Source: Paludisphaera mucosa
GTDB lineage: Bacteria > Planctomycetota > Planctomycetia > Isosphaerales > Isosphaeraceae
Length of the DNA stretch: 64,000 nt
Direction of reading: 5' to 3'
Assembly: GCF_029589435.1 (NCBI RefSeq)
Contig: NZ_JARRAG010000002.1
Coordinates: forward strand, 3,720,001-3,784,000
The translations under genes were made by a program, and so were the position numbers. Below the pieces are notes generated by a model. It was not told the DNA's origin. It was given only the letters and a program-made list of their open reading frames with translations, and ran no database searches. Shown piece by piece: positions 53,208 through 62,587 of this stretch; the first letter of the stretch is position 1; every line of letters begins with the position of its first letter.

Positions 53208-55415
53208 ATGGGCGCATCGAGACGCGCGGCGGGGTGGGCGTGGGTGCTGGGGCTCGGCCTGATCGCGTCCGAGACGGCCCGCGCGGAGGAACCGCCGGTG
53301 ATCCCGGTCGGGGCCGACGCCTACCTGCGCTGGGACCAGTGGCCGCTCCAGCGCATCGGCGCCAGGGCGTACATGCGCAGCACGTACGACCGCCGCGGGG
53401 GGAACGAGGGCGCGGACGCCTCGCATTTCCTCTACCAGGAACGCGACGACTTCAACGTGACGCTCGACGTCGAGGGCCGGGGCGTCCTGTACTTCGCCCG
53501 GTTCAACCACTGGCACGGCAGCCCCTGGACCTTCGAGGTCGACGCCGCACCGCACGTCGTCCGCGAGACCAGCACGGCCGACCCGGACCATCCCGCGCCG
53601 GGGTCGGTCTTCCTGCCCGAGACGGCGTTTCCGAAGCCGCTCGCCTGGACCTGGTCGGACACCAAGGGGGCGGACCTCTCGTGGCTACCCATCGCGTTCG
53701 ACCGCTCGTTCCGCATGGCGTACGGCCGGACGCACTATGGGACGGGCTACTACATCTACCACCTCTACCCCCGCGGCGCGAGGCTCTCGCGACCGCTCAC
53801 GCCCTGGGACGGCGTCTCGCCGCCGGAACCGGCCGTGCTCGCGCTGATCGACCGCGCCGGGACCGACCTGACGGCCGGCCGCGAAGGGCTGAGCGAAGAT
53901 CGCGGCGTGGCCGTCGTCCGCGGCGGCGCAACCACCGCGTTGGCGACGCTGACGACGGGCCCGACGACGATCCGCGCCGTCGCGTTCTCGGTCCCGAAGG
54001 CGTCCGCCCTGGCTTTCGGTCGCGCCCGCCTGCGGGTGACGTGGGACGGCCGCGACGCGCCCTCGATCGACGCCCCCGTCGCCCTCTTCTTCGGGGCCGG
54101 GACGTTCTACAACCGCGAGGGGAAGGAGCACCTGGTGAAGGCCTTCCCGATGAACGTCCGGTTCGACGCCGACCGTGTGCACCTCGCCTGCCACTTCCCG
54201 ATGCCTTGTTTCGCCTCGGCCCGCTTCGAGCTGGTCGGCGAGGCCGGCACCGATCCGATCGACGTCCGATGGACGATCCGCCGCGAGCCCTACGCCGGCC
54301 CGGCGAACCACGTCGGCTATTTCCACGCCTCGTACGTCGACCACCCGAAGCCGACGGCCGGGGAGGATCTCACCCTGCTGGACACGACGAAGGCCGAGGG
54401 GGGCGGCGACTGGTCGGGTTCGTTCGTGGGGACCTCGTTCATCTTCTCGCACGACGCCGACCTGACGACGCTGGAGGGGGATCCGCGGTTCTATTTCGAC
54501 GACTCGCAGACCCCGCAGGCCCAGGGGACCGGGACCGAGGAGTGGGGCGGCGGCGGCGACTACTGGGGGGGCCGCAACATGACCCTGCCGTTCGCCGGCC
54601 ACCCCGCCGGCGCCAGGGACGTCAAGACCGCCCTCACGGCCGAGGACCGCATCGAGTCGGCCTACCGGTTCCTGCTGGCCGACCTCATGCCCTTCGGCCG
54701 TAACGCCCGGATCACCCTGGAACACGGCGGCGCGGACGAGTCGACCCAGCACTACGAGACCGTCGCCTACTGGTACGGCCTCCCCTCCCCATCGCTCGCG
54801 CCGACCGACGCGCTCGACGTCGGCGACGAGGCGAGCGAGAAGGCCCACGACTACCGCTCGCCCGACGCCTCGCCGCCCGTCGAGATCGTCTCGCGCTATG
54901 AGCGCGGAGTCGACCACGTGAAGGATCGCGAGATCTTCCCCGCGATCGCCAAACGCGGGCGGACGACGAGGGGGACGTCGGAGTTCACCCTCAAGCTCGA
55001 CCGGGCCAACCTCGGCGTCCTGCTCCGCCGCACGCTCGACTACGCCTACCCCGACCAGCGCGCCGAGGTCGACGTCGCCGACGTGGCGGCCGACGGCTCG
55101 CCCGGCCCCTGGCGAAACGCCGGCGTCTGGTTCCTGGCCGGCTCCAACACCTGCTACTACTCGAATCCGAAGCCCGAGCTGGGCGCCCCCGCGCCGGTCG
55201 TGCAGGTCTCCAACCGCCGCTTCCGCGACGACGAGTTCCTCATCCCCCGCGACCTGACCGAAGGCCGGACCGCCGTCCGCATCCGCGTGCGATTCGTCCC
55301 GGTCGCCCGCCCCCTGCTCCCGGGCCGCCCGGCGCCGGACCTCGCCTGGAGCGAGATCCGCTACGCGGCCTACAGCGTCGTCATGCCGGCGTTCACGCCG
55401 CCGCCTGCTCGGTAG
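53208..55415 (+). CDS. Secreted GH172/DUF2961 family protein
   Basis: The 735-residue protein starts with a signal peptide (AAGWAWVLGLGLIASETARA, end near residue 27). The DUF2961 domain follows: DFNVTLDVEGRGVLYFARFNHW early, the signature DDSQTPQAQGTGTEEWGGGGDYWG (Glu444/Glu445 region), which in GH172 members holds catalytic Glu residues, and a jelly-roll C-terminal part. Characterised GH172 enzymes act on furanose sugars such as difructose anhydrides and D-arabinan. The substrate here is not known. ATG 53208 has GGGGG upstream and fits the signal start. It lies between two DUF1559 genes of the same subgroup, one diverging and one converging. Confidence 0.82.
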   Translation: MGASRRAAGWAWVLGLGLIASETARAEEPPVIPVGADAYLRWDQWPLQRIGARAYMRSTYDRRGGNEGADASHFLYQERDDFNVTLDVEGRGVLYFARFNHWHGSPWTFEVDAAPHVVRETSTADPDHPAPGSVFLPETAFPKPLAWTWSDTKGADLSWLPIAFDRSFRMAYGRTHYGTGYYIYHLYPRGARLSRPLTPWDGVSPPEPAVLALIDRAGTDLTAGREGLSEDRGVAVVRGGATTALATLTTGPTTIRAVAFSVPKASALAFGRARLRVTWDGRDAPSIDAPVALFFGAGTFYNREGKEHLVKAFPMNVRFDADRVHLACHFPMPCFASARFELVGEAGTDPIDVRWTIRREPYAGPANHVGYFHASYVDHPKPTAGEDLTLLDTTKAEGGGDWSGSFVGTSFIFSHDADLTTLEGDPRFYFDDSQTPQAQGTGTEEWGGGGDYWGGRNMTLPFAGHPAGARDVKTALTAEDRIESAYRFLLADLMPFGRNARITLEHGGADESTQHYETVAYWYGLPSPSLAPTDALDVGDEASEKAHDYRSPDASPPVEIVSRYERGVDHVKDREIFPAIAKRGRTTRGTSEFTLKLDRANLGVLLRRTLDYAYPDQRAEVDVADVAADGSPGPWRNAGVWFLAGSNTCYYSNPKPELGAPAPVVQVSNRRFRDDEFLIPRDLTEGRTAVRIRVRFVPVARPLLPGRPAPDLAWSEIRYAAYSVVMPAFTPPPAR

Positions 55416-55442
55416 AAACCACCCCACTCCGCGAGGCGGAAC

Positions 55443-55467
55443 CTCCTTCTCCCCTCGCGGGAGAAGG
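55443..55467. terminator. Hairpin between convergent GH172 and DUF1559 genes
   Basis: CCTTCTCCC-CTCGC-GGGAGAAGG is a perfect hairpin, and the same small hairpin forms the ends of repeat family R. It may be a solitary end of that element, acting as a bidirectional terminator. Confidence 0.65.
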
Positions 55468-55485
55468 ACGATCGCTCGGGCTCGC

Positions 55486-56472
55486 TCAATAGCAGTCGCA
55501 AGACATGACCTCGCCGCCGCCGCGGGTGGCGGCGGCGGAGAAGATATGAGGGTCGGTCGTGTCTTTCAGGAGCCGCACCGAGCCGTCGCACAGGGCGAAG
55601 AAGACGCCGCCGCGATGGACGCCCCAGAACGATTCCTGGCCCGCGCGCGTCGAGTTGACGCCGATTCGGGGGTTGGGCTCGCCCGCCGGCAGGTCGGTGT
55701 AGGCGAGGACCATCCCGAACGCGCCGCCGCAGACCTGGTAGGGCCACGCGGGGTCGGTGCAGAGCCGGGCCTCCGGGACGAGGCCGTCGGGCACGACGCC
55801 GACCCAGGACGCGTCGGAGACCCGCCTCGAACGCTCGCCGAGCATGAGCGTGTTGCTCGTGCCGTCTGTGATGTCGGCGAGCCGCCGCGCGACGTTGCGG
55901 TCGAAGACGCCGTCGCCGCCGTCCACCCCGGCGGCCGGGTCGTGGCGGCTCCCACCGTTCGCGAGGTACTGCGAGGCCGCCAGGTCCGTGGGCAAGTCGG
56001 GGGCCGGCTTCGGGCAGTGGAACGAGGCCGGACCGACGCGCGGCGAACTCGGGCAGAGGAAGACCGGGAGCGCCGTCGATCGCACCGTCCGCGACTCGGG
56101 GGCGTTCACGGGACGCTGGAAGTTCACCGCGTCGTAGAGGGGCGTCTGCTCCAGGAACGGCAGGACGGCCGCGCCCCAGGCCCAGCCGCCGCCCAGCTCG
56201 ACGCCAAAGGCCGGATCGCCGATCGAGCCGCCGCCGACCCCGCTGACGTAGCCCGCCGGGAAGGCGTCCCAGGCCGAGTGGTAGTTGTGCAGCGCGATGA
56301 CGAGCTGCTTAAGGTTGCACTGGCAAGCCGAGCGCCGGGCCGCCTCGCGCGCCGCCTGGACGGCCGGCAAGATCAGGGCCATCAAGAGGCCCAGGATCGC
56401 GATGACGACCATCATCTCGATCAGCGTGAATCCGCGACGACGCCCCCCGCGAAAACCGGCGACGTGTTCCAT
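55486..56472 (-). CDS. DUF1559 pseudopilin-like protein (7 of 7)
   Basis: The 328-residue protein has a basic leader with Gly14-Phe15 cleavage site and FTLIEMMVVIAILGLLMAL helix. It shares LPTDLAASQYLANGG and SWVGVVPDGLVPEARLC with the 52039 protein. The C-terminal block is VHRGGVFFALCDGSVRLL, and the end is GGEVMSCDCY, with two extra Cys. ATG 56472 is chosen over an in-frame ATG at 56544 because GGAGGGG lies directly before it and the 24 extra residues look like non-coding leader. It converges on the GH172 gene and starts 106 nt downstream of the DJ-1-like gene's stop on the same strand. Confidence 0.88.
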   Translation of the reverse strand: MEHVAGFRGGRRRGFTLIEMMVVIAILGLLMALILPAVQAAREAARRSACQCNLKQLVIALHNYHSAWDAFPAGYVSGVGGGSIGDPAFGVELGGGWAWGAAVLPFLEQTPLYDAVNFQRPVNAPESRTVRSTALPVFLCPSSPRVGPASFHCPKPAPDLPTDLAASQYLANGGSRHDPAAGVDGGDGVFDRNVARRLADITDGTSNTLMLGERSRRVSDASWVGVVPDGLVPEARLCTDPAWPYQVCGGAFGMVLAYTDLPAGEPNPRIGVNSTRAGQESFWGVHRGGVFFALCDGSVRLLKDTTDPHIFSAAATRGGGEVMSCDCY

Positions 56473-56578
56473 CGGCCCCTCCGATCGACTTATCAGGGAT
56501 CGTACCCGCCTTCGACATTTTACAAATGTCCCAGGCCGAGTCAATCGTCCGTCGATCGGGGCGGTGCGATGGCCGCCC

Positions 56579-57280
56579 TCAGCCCTCCTGGAGCTTCTTC
56601 ACCACCGCCTGGGCGACGCCCCGGGCGCTCGTGGGGTTCTGGCCGGTGATGAGCCGGCCGTCGGTGACGACGTGGTTGCCCATGGCCAGCCAGGCCTTCG
56701 TGTAGGAGGCGCCTCGGGATTGCAGCTCCTCTTCGAGGTTGAACGGCACGGCGTCGGCGCGGTCGACCTTGGTCTCCTCGTTCCAGGAGAACCCGGTGAC
56801 GTTCTTGCCGTCGAGGAGGGGGGAGCCGTCGGCGAGCTTGACGTTGAGCAGCCCGGCCGGGCCGTGGCAGACGGCCGAGACGACCTTGCCGGCCTGGTGG
56901 AAGTCGGCGACGAGCTTCTGCAGCTCGGGAGAGTCCGGGAAGTCGAACATCACGCCGTGGCCGCCGGTCAGGTAGATCGCGTCGTACTTCGACGCGTCGA
57001 CGTCGGCGATTTTCAGCGCCTGGTCGAGCCGGTCCATGAACGTCCGGTCCTTGTAGCGCTCGATCGTCCCGCCCATCGCCAGGACCGCCTGCGCGAGGCT
57101 CTCGGGATCGATCGGCACCTTGCCCCCGAGCGGGCTGGCGACGTCCATCTGATAGCCCGCCTCCTCGGCGACGTCGTAGAAGTGGGTCAGCTCGCCGAGC
57201 CACAGGCCGGTGCGGTAGCCGACCTTGGCGTACTCGTCGACGCTCGTCACGATGATCAGGATCTTGTTCGTCGCGGCCAC
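56579..57280 (-). CDS. DJ-1/PfpI superfamily protein, Hsp31-like
   Basis: The 233-residue protein has the DJ-1/PfpI fold with the nucleophile elbow AVCHGPAG (Cys138, His139) and a conserved Glu30 in LWLGELTHFYDVA, the Hsp31/ThiJ-type triad arrangement. YLTGGHGVMFDF is the loop that supports the active site. Members act as glyoxalases (glyoxalase III), deglycases or chaperones; which of these applies is not decided by sequence. It is cytosolic (no signal). It lies upstream of DUF1559 gene 7 on the same strand but with no evident functional link. Confidence 0.87.
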   Translation of the reverse strand: MAATNKILIIVTSVDEYAKVGYRTGLWLGELTHFYDVAEEAGYQMDVASPLGGKVPIDPESLAQAVLAMGGTIERYKDRTFMDRLDQALKIADVDASKYDAIYLTGGHGVMFDFPDSPELQKLVADFHQAGKVVSAVCHGPAGLLNVKLADGSPLLDGKNVTGFSWNEETKVDRADAVPFNLEEELQSRGASYTKAWLAMGNHVVTDGRLITGQNPTSARGVAQAVVKKLQEG

Positions 57281-57834
57281 GGCCTCGCCCCTTCGTCTCG
57301 TCAGAAGTGCCGATCGGGTTTACCGGCAAACACGCAAACGACGCTCCAATCAGGCCGGGCATCCTCGAAGTTCCAGACGCGACGATGTGACTCGAGGTTG
57401 CTTCCAAAGGGTCCGATATTCGGCCGGACGAGTCGGAGGAGGAGCGAAGCGGCCCCGCCGTTTCAGCTGCCTGGGCGGCTGGAACAACCGTCTTGAGGTC
57501 GAGAATCGCGTGGCGTACCGCATTTTCTTTTTCCAATCGCGCATCCGGTCGCATGCTCCCTGTATGTCAACCGTTGGGGGCGAGCGTCCTCGAACATGAA
57601 GCGGGCGCGAGGGATGGCGAGGATGGTGGAGTCGGAGTGGTCGCCCCATCGCGTAGCCGGCTTGATCGAGGATCGTGGGATCGATCGCCCGAGATCGGTT
57701 CTTATCCGTCGAATCGCCGAACCGCCATCGATCAGGGCGTATGGATTCCCGTCGCGGTCGGGCCGAATTAGAATGCTCTGGCCGCAAACGGCCCGGATGG
57801 AAAGGTGCGTTCGAGGCGTCGGAGGGAGGTCGCT
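57281..57834. other. 554-bp divergent intergenic region
   Basis: I see no convincing gene on either strand. The stretch is slightly less GC-rich than its flanks around 57520-57560 (ATTTTCTTTTTCCAATC). It must contain promoters for the DJ-1-like and zinc-ribbon genes. Confidence 0.4.
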
Positions 57835-58869
57835 TTGTCCATAGCGGTCGAGTGCCCGTCGTGTCGAGCGTCGTTCGGGGTCGGCTATGGTCATGCGGGC
57901 CGTCGCGGACGTTGCCCGAAGTGCCGGGGAGAGGTCGTCGTCCCCTCGCCGGTCGAGGCCACCGGCCCGCAGGCCGTCGAACTCTTCAACCGATTCTTCA
58001 TGGACTCGGTCAGCCTGATCCAGCCCCTGCCGCTCCCGCCGGACCTTCCCGCCGCCCCGACCGACCTCAAGGCGGCGAAGGCCGCGCTGGTCGACGCCCG
58101 CCGCGACATGGAAGTTCTGCGGGAAGACAACCTCGCCGCCCTGGCGAGGCTGAACGTCCTGGCCCCGCGCGCGTTCAAGGCCGAGGCCGCCCTGCTGATG
58201 CTTCGCGCCGGGTGCCGGCTCACGCCCTCGGAATTCCTCCTGCAGGAGGCGACCCCGGTCGCGGCCGAGGCGGCCCTGGCGACGGCCCTCGATGGGATCC
58301 GACGGCTCTCCGCGTCGTTCGAGCCCTTCCAGGAGGCCGCCGCACGTCGGCTGGCCATCACGGTGGCGATGCTCCAGGACGACCGCGTCCTCGCACGGGT
58401 CAGCGGCGGGCCGACCCGTCGAATCTGCACCCACACCGTCTACCCGACCGCGGCGTATCTCGGCCGTCAGGTCGTCGCGACCCAGTCCGAATTGATGCAT
58501 GCGAATCAGGTCGTCGCGCAGCTCGCCGTCGTGGCCGTCCGGGCCAAGGGCAAGGCGATGGAAGCCTTCGCCGAGCCGGTGGACAAGGCCTGCCGGAAGC
58601 TAGGTCGTCAGCTCGAATCGATCCGCGGCATGCTGGCCGCGACCCGGCACTCGCCCCTGCTCGACGAGGACGGGCCGATTACCCTCGTGGAACACATCTT
58701 GCCTCGCATGCCGCGGCACGACAGCCCGGTCGAATTGATGGAAACGGCCGACAGGGTCCAGGAGGCGGTCACCGACCTCCATCGCCACCTGATCGGTCGC
58801 CTGGCCGTCGGGGCGGAGGAGGTCGAGAAGGCCCTCGGCCTGGATCCGCTGAAATCGGCGGCGGACTGA
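57835..58869 (+). CDS. Zinc-ribbon (MJ0042-type) helical protein, TTG start
   Basis: The 344-residue protein starts with a zinc ribbon, CPSC at residues 7-10 and CPKC at 27-30 (Cys7, Cys10, Cys27, Cys30), a form often found at the N-terminus of planctomycete proteins. The remainder is almost all helical without membrane spans, with helices such as DLKAAKAALVDARRDMEVLR and PVELMETADRVQEAVTDLHR. TTG at 57835 is preferred over GTG 57805 because GGAGGGAGG lies 5 nt upstream and places the zinc ribbon at the extreme N-terminus, as in homologues. The function is unknown; DNA or protein binding through the ribbon is plausible. Confidence 0.72.
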   Translation: MSIAVECPSCRASFGVGYGHAGRRGRCPKCRGEVVVPSPVEATGPQAVELFNRFFMDSVSLIQPLPLPPDLPAAPTDLKAAKAALVDARRDMEVLREDNLAALARLNVLAPRAFKAEAALLMLRAGCRLTPSEFLLQEATPVAAEAALATALDGIRRLSASFEPFQEAAARRLAITVAMLQDDRVLARVSGGPTRRICTHTVYPTAAYLGRQVVATQSELMHANQVVAQLAVVAVRAKGKAMEAFAEPVDKACRKLGRQLESIRGMLAATRHSPLLDEDGPITLVEHILPRMPRHDSPVELMETADRVQEAVTDLHRHLIGRLAVGAEEVEKALGLDPLKSAAD

Positions 58870-58911
58870 GCCGACCCGCCGAAACCCCCCAGGAGCCGCA
58901 GGAAATCCGCG

Positions 58912-58950
58912 AAAAAAAATCGACGAGCGAAGCCAATTCAATACGGCTTC
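58912..58950 (-). terminator. Weak terminator of the beta-CASP gene
   Basis: On the minus strand, a 6-bp stem (58950-58945 with 58934-58929) is followed after 9 nt by eight T (58919-58912). It lies 73 nt after the stop at 59023. The T-run is clear but the stem is short. Confidence 0.45.
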
Positions 58951-59022
58951 AAGTCCTTGCGAGCCACGGACTTGGGCGGAAATCGCCGTGACCGAACGGA
59001 CCCGAGCGAAGCCGAGCCCGCG

Positions 59023-60408
59023 TCAGACCTCGAAGCTCTCGTGGAGGTCGGGGATGTGGACGGGGTTCTTGACGAACGGCTGCATGACGGGGACGAGGGC
59101 TTCCATCGAGGGCGGCTCGCCGTGGACGATGAAGCCGTGTTCGATGCCGCCGCCGGTCTGTTCGTACCACCAGGCGAGGTCGTTGCGGTCGGCGTGGCCG
59201 GAGAAGCCGTCGAGCACGTAGACCGCGGCGTTCAGGTCGTACCACTGGTCGAGGATCTGCACCCGCTCGACCCCTTCGGAGAGCTTCCGCCCCAGGGTGT
59301 TCTCGGCCTGGTAGCTGACGATCACGACGGCGTTGTCGGGCTCCGAGACGATGTGTCGGAGGTGGTGGCGGATCCGGCCGGCCTCGCACATGCCAGACGA
59401 CGAGATGATGATCAGCGGCCCGCGCTGGTAGTTGAGGCGGCGGGAGTCGTCGAACGACTGGCAGTACTCGACGTACTTCGAGCCGAAGTAGAGGGGGTCC
59501 TTGTCCATCAGGGCCCGGGCCTCGGGGGTGTAGGCGTCGGGGTAGTCGCGATGGACCTCGGTGAGGCGGCTGGCGAGCGGGCTGTCGACGTAGACGGGGA
59601 TCGGCCGCAGCTTGGTGGTGGCGAACAGCTCCTGGAGGCAGTAGACCATCCGCTGGGTGCGTCCCAGGCTGAACGCCGGGATGATGATCTTGCCCTGGAG
59701 CCGGATCGCGCGGGCGACGATGGCGTGGAGCTGCTTCATCAGGCGGTCGTAGGGCTCCAGCTCCTTGTCGCCGTAGGTGCTCTCGGAGACCAGGACGTCG
59801 ACGTCCTTGACGATCGTGGGGTCGGGGAGGAGCCCGGTCTTGCGGCGGCCGAGGTCGCCGGTGAAGACGAACCGGCGGGGCCGGCCTTCCTCCTGGTAGT
59901 CGATCTGGACGATGGCCGAGCCCAGGACGTGGCCGGCGTCGTGGTAGGTCAGGATGATCCCGGGCGCGATCTCGCGGGGCTCCGAATAGGGGACCCGCTC
60001 CAGCCGCTCGACCATCCACTCGACGTCGAACTGCTCGAAGAGCGGGTCCGGGGCCGCGATGTGGGGCTGGCGGATGTGGGCCTGGCGGACGTCCTCGCGC
60101 TGGATCCGGGCGCTGTCGCGGAGCATGATGCTGGTGATGTCGCCGGTGGCCGGGGTGACGTAGATGCTCCCCTTGTAGCCCTGCTTCACCAGGAACGGCA
60201 GGCGGCCGATGTGGTCGTTGTGCGCGTGCGAGACCACGACGGCGTCGAGCGTTTGGGGGTCGAAGGCCAGCTGGCGGTTCTGGCTCGCGGGATCGATCCG
60301 ATCGGAATCGAAGAGCCCGCAATCGAGCAGGATGCGGGAGGATCCGATTTCCAGCAGGTGGGCGCTGCCGGTGACTTGTCGGGTCGCCCCGTGAAACGTG
60401 ATTCGCAA
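59023..60408 (-). CDS. MBL-fold beta-CASP RNA nuclease
   Basis: The 461-residue cytosolic protein shows the metallo-beta-lactamase metal motif HAHNDH (His61, His63, Asp65, His66) and further ligands in DAGHVLGSA and FTGDLGR. The beta-CASP insert is marked by STYGDKE and PAFSLGRTQRM, and the C-terminal KH-less RMMBL part by GFSGHADRNDL and FIVHGEP. This is the YsdA/CPSF73-like group acting as RNA endonuclease or exonuclease. The function is inferred from motifs that are all intact. It could have a role in mRNA processing or decay. It is divergent from the 60949 gene. Confidence 0.9.
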   Translation of the reverse strand: MRITFHGATRQVTGSAHLLEIGSSRILLDCGLFDSDRIDPASQNRQLAFDPQTLDAVVVSHAHNDHIGRLPFLVKQGYKGSIYVTPATGDITSIMLRDSARIQREDVRQAHIRQPHIAAPDPLFEQFDVEWMVERLERVPYSEPREIAPGIILTYHDAGHVLGSAIVQIDYQEEGRPRRFVFTGDLGRRKTGLLPDPTIVKDVDVLVSESTYGDKELEPYDRLMKQLHAIVARAIRLQGKIIIPAFSLGRTQRMVYCLQELFATTKLRPIPVYVDSPLASRLTEVHRDYPDAYTPEARALMDKDPLYFGSKYVEYCQSFDDSRRLNYQRGPLIIISSSGMCEAGRIRHHLRHIVSEPDNAVVIVSYQAENTLGRKLSEGVERVQILDQWYDLNAAVYVLDGFSGHADRNDLAWWYEQTGGGIEHGFIVHGEPPSMEALVPVMQPFVKNPVHIPDLHESFEV

Positions 60409-60948
60409 CCCAGATCCTCCTGACGATCGGCCCCGCGGCCGGGCCCGGGGCGAAGGTCCCCGGCCGAGATCGCCGTGATTCGCGTGTGATTTCCATTCTC
60501 GAGGAGGCTGAAACGCCGACCGCCCCGCGAGGGAGGCGAGCTTTCGGCCCCGATGGAGCTTGCGCGATCCTCTCGATTTTCCACCCCGCCATCATGACAG
60601 GATCTTAGGCCTGGATCAAGCCGGAGCGGATCGTCGAGGCCGTCGCGGCTGCCTCGGAACGGGAGGCCGTTGCCGAAGAACGGGGCGTCGCCCCCCCGGC
60701 GGGCCGCCGTCGGGCTCCTTCATCCCGGCCGGAAACGGCGGCGGCGAAGGGAGATCGGGCGACCCCGCGGATTCCCGGCGTTTTCCCTTTCCCGGATCGG
60801 GGAATCGGCGCATTGTTTGCTAAGGAGGGCTCGCGGTTCTCATGAGCCCTTCTCGATCGCACCCATCGCTCGTGAAAGGCCGGATCGGCCGCCGAAAGAC
60901 GTGTTCATTCGAGGGCATGGACGACCCCCCGTTTCGGAGAAATCACGC
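60409..60948. other. 540-bp divergent intergenic region
   Basis: No gene or obvious repeat is seen. The frame of the 60949 gene is open upstream to 60670, but those residues are Arg/Pro-rich and not protein-like. Promoters of both flanking genes must lie here. Confidence 0.4.
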
Positions 60949-61485
60949 ATGATTTCCGAATCGCACCCCCTCCACCGCATGTTCCGCGGGCTGACGGAAT
61001 CGACGTTCCTCACCGAGCTCGGCGTGGGCGACCCCTCGCTGGTGGGCTACGTCTCCAACCTCCTCGCCTCGTTCACGCCGACCCAGGCGATGGGCCGGAT
61101 CCGCGACAAGCAGGGCCGGCCGCTCTTCGAGGTGGCGCGGATCCTCGCCGAGGCCGAGTCGGCCGAGGACGAGGAGCGTCGCGGCGAGTGCCACCGCCAC
61201 GTCGGCGACTTCACCCTCTTCTGGACGGGCCTCTACCCCGACGCCCTGAAACGCCTCGCCGGCGCCGACTCGGCCGACGGCCTGCTCGACTACCAGCGCC
61301 AGGGGAAACGGTCGTACTACCTGGCCAGCACCCTGAGCGCGCGGTGCGACGACCGGCCGGTGCTGCGCCGGCTGAGCGAGCACTTCGAGCTTTGCGCCTT
61401 CGGCCTGGCCCGCGTCCGCGAGGAGCTGGACAAGCTGGAGGCCGAAGGGGCCTCGCAGCCGACCGGCCGGACGATCTGGGCCTGA
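60949..61485 (+). CDS. Conserved hypothetical helical protein
   Basis: The 178-residue soluble protein is mostly helical, with a Phe/Leu-rich N-terminus (LHRMFRGLTESTFLTELGVGD) and the well-ordered motif GDFTLFWTGLYPDALKRL, followed by YQRQGKRSYYLAS. It lacks a signal and any known catalytic motif. I believe this type of protein is conserved in planctomycetes, but I cannot name the family. ATG 60949 has GGAGA upstream. The rhomboid gene follows after 118 nt on the same strand. Confidence 0.65.
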   Translation: MISESHPLHRMFRGLTESTFLTELGVGDPSLVGYVSNLLASFTPTQAMGRIRDKQGRPLFEVARILAEAESAEDEERRGECHRHVGDFTLFWTGLYPDALKRLAGADSADGLLDYQRQGKRSYYLASTLSARCDDRPVLRRLSEHFELCAFGLARVREELDKLEAEGASQPTGRTIWA

Positions 61486-61603
61486 GCCCGGCGGGGGCCG
61501 CGGTCCGGGGCTTCCCAGGGGGATCGTCGGATGTCAGAATGAGGGGCCCCGTCCCGTCAGGCGGGCCTCCCTCGTCCCGACTCCGACGATTCGAGCCCGA
61601 CCC

Positions 61604-62416
61604 ATGGTTCTCCCCCTCGGCGACCTCCACCGGACTCGGATCACGCCGGTCGTGACCTACGCCCTCATCGCGCTCAACGTCGTGATGTACGTCGTCCAGC
61701 TCCAGCGCGGCGACGACTTCATGATGGCGCTGGCCTGCACCCCGTGGGAGATCACCCACGCGAAGGACCTCGACGGGCCGGTCCTGCGGCCCGGGGTGCT
61801 CGCCGAGGTCCAGCGCCGCGAGGCGAACGGCGAACGCGTCCGGCTCGACCTCCGGGACGTCATCCCCCACGCCCCCAGCCCGATCCCCGTCTGGCTCACC
61901 CTCTTCACGGCGATGTTCCTGCACGGCGGCCCCATGCACCTCGCGGGCAACATGCTCTACCTCTGGATCGTCGGCGACAACGTCGAGGAGGTGCTGGGAG
62001 GCGTCCGCTACCTGATCGTCTACCTCGCCTGCGGCCTGATGGGGTCGCTGGCCCAGATCGCCGCCGCGCCGAATTCGATGATCCCGACCCTCGGGGCCTC
62101 GGGGGCGATCGCCGGGATCATGGGGGCCTACGTCGTCTGGTTCCCCCACAACCAGATCCGCGTCCTGGTCTTCCGTTTCATCACGGTCCTCCCGGCCGCG
62201 ATCGTCATCGGCGGCTGGATCGCGCTCCAGATCTGGCTGGGCGTCCAGGGGATCGGCAAGATGGGGGAGTCGGGCGGAGTGGCCTACCTGGCCCACGTCG
62301 GCGGTGCCCTGACCGGGATCCTCGTCGCCTTCCTCTTCTACGACCGCGCCCAGCAGGTCAAGGCGATGGACGAGTACGGCCAGGGCTGGCAGAGCATCCC
62401 GCCCGACGGCTCCTGA
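61604..62416 (+). CDS. Rhomboid-family intramembrane serine protease
   Basis: The 270-residue protein has six or more membrane spans with the rhomboid catalytic pair: Ser166 in LGASGAIAG and His231 in AYLAHVGG. HGGPMHLAGNMLYLWIVGDNVE is the family's second-span signature. A soluble loop of about 60 residues precedes it (residues 36-94). The enzyme cleaves transmembrane helices in the inner membrane. ATG 61604 gives the expected N-terminus (charged tail, then TPVVTYALIALNVVMY). Its substrates are not obvious from the neighbours; the DUF1559 proteins with a single helix would be conceivable, but that is speculation. Confidence 0.92.
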   Translation: MVLPLGDLHRTRITPVVTYALIALNVVMYVVQLQRGDDFMMALACTPWEITHAKDLDGPVLRPGVLAEVQRREANGERVRLDLRDVIPHAPSPIPVWLTLFTAMFLHGGPMHLAGNMLYLWIVGDNVEEVLGGVRYLIVYLACGLMGSLAQIAAAPNSMIPTLGASGAIAGIMGAYVVWFPHNQIRVLVFRFITVLPAAIVIGGWIALQIWLGVQGIGKMGESGGVAYLAHVGGALTGILVAFLFYDRAQQVKAMDEYGQGWQSIPPDGS

Positions 62417-62464
62417 CGGCCCGCGCCGCACCAGCACGACCCTGGCGGTCCGTGGTCCCACGTC

Positions 62465-62499
62465 CGCTCCGGGCCCATCTTGCCGGAGCGTGGTATAGT
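62465..62499 (+). promoter_or_regulatory. Hairpin and candidate -10 element upstream of asnB
   Basis: An 8-bp hairpin (62465-62472 with 62483-62490) may terminate the rhomboid transcript. TGGTATAGT right after it resembles an extended -10 element about 90 nt before asnB; no clear -35 box is seen. Confidence 0.4.
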
Positions 62500-62587
62500 T
62501 GGAAGCCGGGCGCTCGGGGTAAACCCTGCCGTGCCCGGTCAGCCGGGTCCGTCGGACGACGCAACGAGCCCAGGAGATTCAGCAACC

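Noticed and set aside
60670-60948. A 93-residue N-terminal extension of the 60949 gene
   Set aside because: The extension is Arg/Pro-rich and unlike the well-ordered protein that starts at 60949, where GGAGA precedes the ATG.
61604-62416. Rhomboid as the protease that processes the DUF1559 proteins
   Set aside because: No sequence evidence connects them; distance and lack of shared motifs make it pure speculation.
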